14,179 nt of DNA, from NCBI GenBank assembly GCA_001275005.1, contig JWZX01000478.1:1-14179 (forward strand), written 5' to 3'. Both the position numbers and the translations under genes were made by a program. The DNA is from Chrysochromulina tobinii. Its lineage: Eukaryota; Haptophyta; Prymnesiales; Chrysochromulinaceae. Positions within the stretch are counted from its first letter, which is position 1. Every line of letters begins with the position of its first letter. Shown one piece after another: positions 1 to 6,070 of the stretch. The notes beneath the pieces were generated by a model, which saw nothing but the letters and a program-made list of their open reading frames with translations, searched no databases and was not told where the DNA came from.

Positions 1-33
1 AGGAGGAGGAGGAGGAGGAGGAGGAGGAGGAGG
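1..33 (+). repeat. (AGG)11 trinucleotide microsatellite coding poly-Glu
   Basis: Eleven uninterrupted AGG units run from the window edge. In the reading frame of the WBP11-like gene they read as GAG codons (poly-Glu). The array may continue outside the window. Confidence 0.95.
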
Positions 34-1109
34 ACGTGCCTCCCGGCATCGCACTGCCCCCGGGTGTGGCGGTCGCACCGGGCGCCGCGCCACCACCCGA
101 AACGGGCGTCGCGTTGCCCGACGGCCACCGCCCTCCCGGCCCGCCTCTAGGGCTCCCGCCAGCAGCGGCGAACCGGCAACCCCCCGGCCCGCCGCCAGGG
201 CCACCGCCGAACCGGCAACCCCCCGGCCCGCCGCCAGGCCCACCGCCGAACCGGCAACCCCCCGGCCCGCCGCCAGGCCCACCGCCGAACCGGCAACCCC
301 CCGGCCCGCCGCCAGGGCCGCCGCCGAACCGGCAACCCCCCGGCCCGCCGCCAGGGCCATCGCCGAACCGGCAACCCCCCGGCCCGCCGCCTGGGCCACC
401 GCCGCCTGGGCCGTTTCCGGGGATGCCTCTGGGCATATGGCCGGCGCCGGTAAACGCGATGGCGCCTAGCATGATGCCGCCAGTACGGATGCCGCCCGGC
501 CTACCGCCGCGCTTCCCTCCCCATCCGCCTGTTGGCTATGGCTACGGAGCGGCCATTGGTGGGCCCATGCCACATGGAGTGCCGCCGGGGCCGCCGCCGG
601 GGATGCACGCAGCGCATCGGATGGTGGCGCCGTGCCCTCCGCCGCCGAGTGTACCGCCTGGTCCGCCGTTGGGTCCGCCGCCAGCAGCCGCGTTGCCCTT
701 ATGGGACCCATCGCACTGCCAGCATCCTCTGCCGGCAACCGCAGGCGCGGCAGCCACCGCGGCCAGACCGGCGGTGATCGCCGCGGCGCCTGCCGCGCCT
801 GCCGCGCCTGCCGCGCCTGCCGCGCCTGCCGTGCCACGTGCCCTAGGGAAGGCGGAGCGCACTGCAGCAGTTGCGCTCATGCCGGCTGCAGTTCGTATCC
901 AACGGCAGCCCATCGCGCGACCGCGGCCACCGGTGGGCGCGCCCTCACGTGCGGCCGCGCTCGCGCCGCCGGTCATCGACTACCTGACTCCGAGCGCGGC
1001 GCCCGCCGCACGGCCGCCGTCCAACGTGCCCAGCGCAGCCGCCAAGCCCAACTGCTCCTCCGGGGACGCGTACGAGGACTTCTTGGCGAGCATGAATGGG
1101 CTGCTGTGA
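3..1109 (+). CDS. WBP11: WBP11/ELF5-like spliceosome-associated protein, 5'-truncated by window edge
   Basis: The frame is open from the window edge (368 residues visible). The ORF's nominal first codon is a GTG at 36, but codons before it already encode ten Glu and one Asp, so the true start lies outside. Order seen: acidic run, Pro-rich tract with six 13-residue NRQPPGPPPGPPP repeats, further Pro/Gly/Met-rich sequence, an Ala-Pro tract, then ALMPAAVRIQRQ and the terminal YEDFLASMNGLL. WBP11 proteins (ELF5 in plants) as I recall them show the same order: acidic stretch, PPG-rich region binding WW domains of partners such as PQBP1, a late (F/L)xPxAxRxxR motif, and a C-terminal (D/V)YxxFxxxMxxLL. 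They act in pre-mRNA splicing in the nucleus. The N-terminal Wbp11 domain would lie upstream and cannot be checked here. Family call rests on the tail motifs plus order of regions; low complexity makes chance resemblance possible elsewhere. Confidence 0.68.
   Translation, partial: EEEEEEEEEEDVPPGIALPPGVAVAPGAAPPPETGVALPDGHRPPGPPLGLPPAAANRQPPGPPPGPPPNRQPPGPPPGPPPNRQPPGPPPGPPPNRQPPGPPPGPPPNRQPPGPPPGPSPNRQPPGPPPGPPPPGPFPGMPLGIWPAPVNAMAPSMMPPVRMPPGLPPRFPPHPPVGYGYGAAIGGPMPHGVPPGPPPGMHAAHRMVAPCPPPPSVPPGPPLGPPPAAALPLWDPSHCQHPLPATAGAAATAARPAVIAAAPAAPAAPAAPAAPAVPRALGKAERTAAVALMPAAVRIQRQPIARPRPPVGAPSRAAALAPPVIDYLTPSAAPAARPPSNVPSAAAKPNCSSGDAYEDFLASMNGLL
171..404 (+). repeat. 39-bp coding tandem repeat, six copies
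   Basis: Copies begin at 171, 210, 249, 288, 327 and 366, each starting AACCGGCAAC. The period of 39 keeps the frame and encodes NRQPPGPPPGPPP. Copies differ at only a few bases (for example CCA/CCG/TCG changes, one giving PSP), which suggests recent expansion or homogenisation. The Pro-Pro-Gly pattern with a nearby Arg resembles WW-domain ligands, consistent with the WBP11 call. Confidence 0.95.
786..830 (+). repeat. 9-bp coding tandem repeat, five copies
   Basis: Five exact copies of GCGCCTGCC encode an Ala-Pro-Ala run inside the WBP11-like gene. The period is a multiple of three, so the frame is kept. Confidence 0.93.
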
Positions 1110-1249
1110 GAGTTGGGCTGTCTTAGCACGTACCGCTGTAGAGTACGTTTTAGACCGAGGGTGGGATGGGATTCGTCCGACGCGCCGCTGGACCTCGCGC
1201 CAAATTGGGGCAAGTTTGTTGCACGAGTTTGTCATCCCACCTCGACACC

Positions 1250-2368
1250 ATGCTCATCACGCTCGCGACCATGCTCCAGCACCACCGCGCCGCGGCTTGG
1301 ATACCCTTCCGAGCTTCGGCGTGCCTGAGCAGGACGTTCGTCACGATGAGCACAAACGACCCGCTCGCGGACTCGCTTGTGCGGCTGGACAAATTGCTGT
1401 CCGAGCGTGGTGCGGGATCCAGGAAGGACGTTGACAAGTTGATACGCAAGGGCCTGGTCACTCTGAATGGCGAAGTCGTGGGCAAATCGGACGGCAAGCT
1501 CAAAGTCCCATTTTCCTCCTGCCCGATCGTGGACGGGTACGAGTATGCTCCGCCGCCACTCCTCGTAGCATACTACAAGCCTCTCGGGGTCGTCTCCTCA
1601 ATGAGAGACGACCGTGGACGGGCCGACCTAGCGACCGTGCTGCCGTTAGAGTGGCAATCTTCGATGCATCCCGTCGGCCGCCTGGATGCCGATACGACGG
1701 GGCTGCTGCTCTTCAGCCGCGATGGCGATCTCACGCACCGGCTGCTACACCCCAGATTCGTCGTGGAGCGCGAATACCTTGCCGAGGTGGAGCACCCGAT
1801 CGACGCGGCGGCCCTCGGGGCACAGCTTGCCGAGGGCGTGGAGACGATCGAGGAAGGCGAGAGCCTTGTCGTGCAGGCGCAGCTGCTCGAGGTGATAGGG
1901 CAGACGGTTCGCCTCGTCGTGACCGAGGGCAAATACCGCATGGTCCGCCGAGTGCTCGCTAACGCAGGCCATCCCGTGGTGGCGCTCCACCGCGTACGCT
2001 ACGGCGAGGTGCGCCTGGACGCGCTCGAGCTTGAGGAGGGGGACGCGGTGGCCATTGAGGGCGATGCCCTCGAATGGGCCACCTCGCTTGCAGTGGCGGC
2101 GCCGTCTGCAGGCAGCCGCAGCAGCCGCAGCAGCCGCAGCAGTGAGGCGGACGCCCCTCAGCGCCTCGTCGAGAAGGAGGCGCGTCAACCAGTCGCGCGC
2201 ATGGACTTGGCGGCTGCCATGGAGGCTGCGTGGACGCCACGGGAGAGTGACGTGCTCCTTGTCGTCGAGCAGGCTGATGTGGCTCGCGAGGAGGCGGTCG
2301 AGGCGCTCAGGAGGCACCGAGGTGACATTTGGCGACGTTGGAGGAGCTCTTGTGAAGGGCGCTTGTGA
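1250..2368 (+). CDS. RsuA/RluB-family rRNA pseudouridine synthase, probably organellar, with C-terminal NAC-type UBA domain
   Basis: 372 residues from ATG 1250, chosen because ACC precedes it and it opens a presequence-like stretch rich in Arg, Ala and Ser without acidic residues (residues 1-33). In-frame ATGs at 1166, 1271 and 1346 are alternatives. S4 RNA-binding domain at about 45-83 (RLDKLLSERGAGSRKDVDKL). Catalytic core: YYKPLG at about 108, GRLDADTTGLLL at 143 with the family's catalytic Asp at 146, EGKYRMVRR at 226, then HRVRYGEVRL. These are hallmarks of the RsuA/RluB/E/F group, which isomerises a specific uridine in rRNA; plant plastid SVR1 belongs here. After an Ser/Arg linker (AGCCGCAGC-type 9-bp repeats at about 2112-2142), residues 330-360 match the UBA of the nascent-polypeptide complex alpha subunit (SDVLLVVEQADVAREEAVEAL). 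That fusion is unusual. The last residues may be frameshifted. Mitochondrion versus plastid cannot be decided. Confidence 0.88.
   Translation: MLITLATMLQHHRAAAWIPFRASACLSRTFVTMSTNDPLADSLVRLDKLLSERGAGSRKDVDKLIRKGLVTLNGEVVGKSDGKLKVPFSSCPIVDGYEYAPPPLLVAYYKPLGVVSSMRDDRGRADLATVLPLEWQSSMHPVGRLDADTTGLLLFSRDGDLTHRLLHPRFVVEREYLAEVEHPIDAAALGAQLAEGVETIEEGESLVVQAQLLEVIGQTVRLVVTEGKYRMVRRVLANAGHPVVALHRVRYGEVRLDALELEEGDAVAIEGDALEWATSLAVAAPSAGSRSSRSSRSSEADAPQRLVEKEARQPVARMDLAAAMEAAWTPRESDVLLVVEQADVAREEAVEALRRHRGDIWRRWRSSCEGRL
2321..2340 (+). other. 10-bp imperfect tandem duplication, probable frameshift in the UBA tail
   Basis: GGTGACATTT is followed directly by GGCGACGTTG (7 of 10 identical). In the main frame the protein ends GDIWRRWRSSCEGRL, which breaks the expected last UBA helix. 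After the duplicated block, the other frame reads GDVGGALVKGACEC to a stop at 2373-2375, which fits the usual NAC-type pattern D(I/V)xxA(I/L). One copy would restore that reading. It could be a natural mutation, an assembly error, or a splice donor (CGAG then GTGACA) within the gene. Confidence 0.5.
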
Positions 2369-2430
2369 ATGCTGAATGGCGGGCGTCAGCAGCCCTGGCG
2401 TTGCGCAGATGCATCGGAGGGGACGTCGGA

Positions 2431-2455
2431 GCACAGAGGCTTCAAACCTCTGTGC
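2431..2455 (+). other. Perfect 9-bp stem-loop downstream of the pseudouridine synthase gene
   Basis: GCACAGAGG and CCTCTGTGC are exact reverse complements separated by a 7-base loop (CTTCAAA). It starts 62 bases after the stop codon, so it would lie in the 3' UTR if the transcript extends that far. It could act in 3'-end formation or mRNA stability, or be incidental. No known RNA family is recognised. Confidence 0.5.
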
Positions 2456-2560
2456 GCCGGTAGGCGGGCCCCGGCGGGGGTCTCCCGGGTCCCGGCGTCC
2501 CGCTCCCGCGGTCGCGCGGTGCGCACACCCGGGGGGCGAGAGCGGAGAATTCATGGGTGC

Positions 2561-2566
2561 AATAAA
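2561..2566 (+). promoter_or_regulatory. Possible polyadenylation signal AATAAA
   Basis: A single canonical AATAAA occurs 193 bases after the stop of the pseudouridine synthase gene, in otherwise very GC-rich sequence. Many algal lineages do not use this hexamer strictly, so the call is tentative. Confidence 0.25.
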
Positions 2567-2848
2567 CCCAACTTCGGACGGGAACCACACGGCATCTGCA
2601 CGCCACACGCGCCGCGCGCCGACGCGACCGCGGCGCGATTAAAATGATAATTGGCCGCGTTCGATTTGACGCGATCGTCCGGTTTCAAGTCGCGAATCAA
2701 ATGTACGCGAGTCGCGACGCGACGCGATAACTATGCTACGCACGCCAAAACACTCCGCGCACTCCGCTCTCCTCGACGTGAAGGAACCCCCGGAACGAGC
2801 GCCGGAAGCGGGAAGGCTCGAGCGTAGTTCGACCGCGGCACGGGGGCA

Positions 2849-2866
2849 CGGCCGCGGGCGCGGCCG
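2849..2866. repeat. GC inverted repeat, 8-bp arms
   Basis: CGGCCGCG and CGCGGCCG are exact reverse complements with a 2-base spacer. A second inverted repeat with 7-bp arms (CCGGCAC and GTGCCGG, 2-base spacer, containing CACGTG at 2925-2930) lies at 2919-2934. In DNA this GC-rich such arms arise by chance fairly often; no function is claimed. Confidence 0.4.
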
Positions 2867-3536
2867 ACCGCCGGGCCTCGGGCCTCGTCCCGTCGCGGGT
2901 CCGCCGCTCACGTACGCACCGGCACACGTGCCGGGTGCTAGCCACACCTCACGAGCTCACCTGCGGAACACATGACGGACGATGACGGTGTGGATCGCGC
3001 TCGAGCGCGGAGCGGCGTAACCGCGGCGCGTGAACGCAGAACGGCCGTCGTGGTGCGGTGTGCAGCACCGCCCAAGATGGCACATGCAGCGACACGACAA
3101 CACGTCAAATGGCCGATGCCGCGACGCCCTGCTCGCCACGCGACATTGCACGATCGGTACCCTATCGAGCGAACGATGCACGCGCACACAGAGACACGGA
3201 GGGGGAGAGCACACGCCAGGAGCACATCACACGCGTCTGGTATCGTCTGTACAGATCATCGAGATCGCAGGTAGTTCGCAAGCTACGTCTCGATCCATTC
3301 AGATCGAGTCCGCAAGGATCCGCCCTGGCTGAGCTTGGCAGCGCCTGTTCCACACTACATGGAGTATGGTGAACACCACCGCGTAGGTGAGAGATGGGAT
3401 GGTAGACCTCTCTCGATGCCCAACACGCGCCATGCCGGGCACATCGCGCGGAATTCACTGCGCAACGGCGGCGTGGCAAACGAATGGAATCGCGTCCAGC
3501 ATGCTCGCAGGCGCAGCGCGTGAGCCTCTGCTTGCA

Positions 3537-3583
3537 CACGAGCTCAGGATCGGCGCCACGGGCGCCGGCGCCACGAGCTCAGG
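3537..3583. repeat. 12-bp direct repeat flanking three GGCGCC palindromes
   Basis: CACGAGCTCAGG occurs at 3537-3548 and again at 3572-3583. Between them GGCGCC occurs at 3552, 3561 and 3567. The element sits about 30 bases beyond the stop codon of the minus-strand gene, that is, in its probable 3' UTR. Confidence 0.6.
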
Positions 3584-3612
3584 CGCGGTGGCAAGGCTAG
3601 CGGGCGGGCTGT

Positions 3613-5703
3613 TCAGGCGGTGCGCTGCGACTTGACGGTGATATTCAGCCCTGCGACAGAGCCCGCGCTGGAGACCGTCGACATGGCGCTCGCGGGCCGC
3701 TTGATGGGCCAGAGCGCCGTACCGGGCGGTTGCGCAGGCACGAATCTGAGGTCGGCGATGCTGTCGACGGCATCGGCGCCGCCAATCCCTGTGCCCGCTT
3801 TCAGCTTGCGACGCGAGCGGCTCGAAAGCGGCGCCATCATCGTCATCTCGCCTGTGGGTGCAGGCGAGTGCGCCGATGCCCTCGCTGCCGCCCTTGCGGT
3901 CCCATCCGAGGGCTCTGCGGCGGCGCCGCCCGCGCCTCCACACGAGAGCAGCGTGCCTCCGAAACCGCCAAATGAGCGGAGCGTACCGCTGCCGGTCGTG
4001 GGGGCAAACATGTGCATGGGGAGTTGCGAGGGCATTGCGGACGAGCTGGACGGCGCGTCGCCCAAGACGGCGCCCAGCCCCGACGGAGGCCGTGGCAGGA
4101 GAGCGTCGGTCTTAGCGACGGACCCAGCATGCGGGCTGACGAAATTGACGAAATGCGGGCTGACGGAGCGTGGTACGAACGGGCTCATGGCGCGGGAAAG
4201 GATAGCTGGGCTCGGCGACGTTGAGCGCCGCCCTCCACCCAGCGAGAAACTGCACGCCGAGCTCTGCGGCCGCACTCGGAGCGGCGCAGGAGCGCTTTCG
4301 GTCGCGGGGCTCGCGAGAAGGACTGTATCAGCATCGGGCGCCGCCGCCTCGGAATCGGCGGCGTCGGTCACCGGCTCGGTCACGGAAGCCATCGCGTCGG
4401 ACGCGGCGGCGGCGGCCGCGGCGGTGGCCCGCTTCGCCGCGGCCGCCTCCCGCCGCGGAGGCGGTTTCGACTTTGAGGAGCGTCCTTTGGAGGCAGGAGG
4501 GGCGCGCTTCGCGGCGGCGGTCGACATACGGTTGACCATCAGGTTGATGTTGCGGAGCGTATCGAGGCTCGCCGGCGGCGGCTTGATTGCCGAGAATGGC
4601 GAGGCCGAGCGCCGGCAGCACTTGCCAAACGGCGAGGCAAGGGGCTGGGAGGGCGAGGGCGCACGCTCGTGGTCGTCGTCCGCATCCTCGTCCAAGTCCT
4701 GATGAGTCTCCTGATGAGCCTCCCCTTCGTCGACGGCGCTCGGCGTGGGCGCTGGCCTGGGTGCGGTGGGCGAGGGGGTGCTGAAAGAGATGCGACGACC
4801 CACCTGTCCAGAGACCACGAGCGGCGGCGGCGCAGAGAGGAGGTGGCGGAGCAGGTCGGGCCGCCGCTTTGTCGGCGTGGGCACGAGCACCGTCCTCGTC
4901 GCCCTCGGAGACTGGAGATCCGCGTCCTCCGCCTCCGCCTCCGCCTCCGCCTTGCCCTTGCCCACGGGCCGGCGGCTGCGTCCGCCGCCGCTGCGCGCAC
5001 CGCCGCTGCTTGTAGCGCGCGGCTTGGCCGCGCCGCGCCGGCGGCGCCCCTTGAGGGCTGAGGCCTCTGCCTCCCGCTTAGTCTCTACGTCCTCCTCCGC
5101 CTCCTCGTCCTCGTCGTCCTCCTCCTCGTCCACGTCCTCGTCCCACAAGTCGAGTTCAGGCTCACCGCTCGGTCTGACTCCGCCCACGCCAGCGATGGGC
5201 GAGCACGGCGAACTGGCGTTCAGGCGCGCCTGCGAGCGCCGCAGCACGTCCTCATACCGGGCCATCTCCGCGAACGCAGCGTTCGAGAGGCCTGTCAGCG
5301 GCTGAGCTTCGGCTGCGAGATGGAGAGGGCACGAGGGGAGCGGTGCCAGCACTGAGAGGGCACATTACTATACCATCATCATCGTTATCATCGCGCTTGA
5401 GCGCCGCAACCAAGGCACGTGGACGTGCGCAACAGATGCCGCGCGCAGCAAGGGGCGTCGGGAGGCGCTCGCGCGCGCACCGAGCGCGGCGAGCGGTGAG
5501 AGGCACTGATGCTGCTGCTGCTGCTCCTCGTCAACGAGGTCCCACCGCACATCCCGCAAATCCTCATCAAGGGCGATCAGGTCGGTCTCCGCGAGCATGG
5601 AGATGGTGCCTGAGAGCTGAAGCCACTCGTCGGTCGGCGCCTCGACGTGCCGTCGGCTCTGTGCGGAGCGCGGGGCCTGCGGAGAGCCCACCCGAGGAGT
5701 CAT
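3613..5703 (-). CDS. Disordered acidic/basic SP-rich protein of unknown function, two exons
   Basis: Proposed structure: exon 1 5703-5481, intron 5480-5313, exon 2 5312-3613 (640 residues). The long open frame has no ATG at its left limit (it opens with GTG at 5352), and an in-frame upstream stretch beginning ATG 5703 has a coding look (EWLQLSGTISMLAETDL, DEDLRDVRWDLVDEEQQQQ). Donor and acceptor phases match. Seen in the product: a short structured-looking N-terminus with a Gln run, MARYEDVLRRSQARL, an acidic run at about 128-151, a basic cluster GRRRRGAAKPR at about 163, an EA repeat, a poly-Ala stretch, and a cluster of Ser-Pro motifs at about 440-468. Such composition suggests a phosphorylated, largely disordered, possibly nuclear protein; this is inference. 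No domain recognised. An overlapping plus-strand frame is regarded as a shadow. Confidence 0.6.
4926..4949 (-). repeat. 6-bp coding repeat, four copies
   Basis: Four CCTCCG units on the plus strand read as alternating Glu and Ala on the minus strand within the disordered protein gene. Confidence 0.85.
5313..5480 (-). other. Predicted 168-bp GT-AG intron
   Basis: On the minus strand the donor reads CTCG then GTGCGC, and the acceptor reads TGCCCTCTCCATCTCGCAG, a strong polypyrimidine-AG site. The interval contains in-frame stops (TAG TAA at about 5366-5371), is lower in GC than its exons, and has branch-point-like GATAAC and TAGTAATG. Removal keeps the frame (phase 1 on both sides). A second acceptor ending at 5352 (CCCTCTCAG) is also in phase and would add 13 residues. 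Confidence 0.6.
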
Positions 5704-6070
5704 CAGAGTCAGCGGTCTGGTCGTGGCGTGCTTGCGACGCGCGTGGGTGGAGGAGGCACGTTTGCCAGTGCAGTGGCATGGTGGCGTGCCGCCAGGCTGC
5801 CACGGGTCAGGCATTGGCGCGCAGGCTCGTACCCTGAGCTGCATGATGAACGCCGCGCTATTATTTATCAATTCGCTCGGCGTGGCACCTGGGCGCGAAG
5901 CGATGTTTCCGGGGATCCTCAATGTGTCGACGAAACCGGGACAAGTTCAGATTTTTGTCAAATCTGGCATTTGTGTGCCTCGGCGTTGCATTCTGAGTTT
6001 TGGGCTACGACGTCCTTCCATATCCGTTTCCGTGGAGAATTCCTCAGCGAGCACTCAACCGTCGCCTCAC
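5704..6070. promoter_or_regulatory. Bidirectional promoter interval between divergent genes
   Basis: The minus-strand gene starts at 5703 and the plus-strand coiled-coil gene at 6071, so both promoters should lie here. The right half (about 5850-6010) is clearly richer in A and T than the coding sequence, with TATTATTTATCAA at about 5858-5871 and a 7-bp-arm hairpin at 5948-5966. No canonical TATA box at a fixed spacing could be assigned. Confidence 0.45.
5948..5966 (+). other. 7-bp-stem hairpin in the 5' region of the coiled-coil gene
   Basis: CAGATTT and AAATCTG are exact reverse complements separated by TTGTC. It lies about 105 bases before ATG 6071. It could be a transcription factor site or a 5' UTR structure. 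Confidence 0.4.

Larger units (their letters stand above)
2376..3612. other. Intergenic region between convergent genes, no gene seen
   Basis: Both flanking genes end into this 1.2-kb stretch. Frames here give only short Arg- and Cys-rich readings without recognisable domains or sensible codon use. It holds a 9-bp-stem hairpin (2431-2455), an AATAAA (2561-2566), a CGCGA/GACGCGA-rich stretch (about 2655-2730), inverted repeats around 2849-2866 and 2919-2934, and a direct repeat at 3537-3583. No tRNA-like B box (GGTTCRANNC) was found. Confidence 0.6.

Noticed and set aside
171-404. CRISPR-like array (regular 39-bp periodicity)
   Set aside because: There are no unique spacers; the unit is contiguous, keeps the reading frame and encodes a Pro-rich peptide.
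1745-2608. 287-residue minus-strand frame opposite the pseudouridine synthase
   Set aside because: Antisense shadow of a gene with clear catalytic motifs on the plus strand.
3620-4702. 360-residue plus-strand frame opposite the SP-rich gene
   Set aside because: It lies wholly inside the longer minus-strand coding frame, lacks domains, and is explained by codon bias in GC-rich DNA. The minus strand has splice signals and a coherent acidic/basic/SP-rich architecture.
5723-6070. N-terminal extension of the plus-strand coiled-coil protein
   Set aside because: The open frame begins with GTG, overlaps the divergent promoter interval, is AT-richer and has no coiled-coil or targeting logic. ATG 5843 remains a weak alternative.
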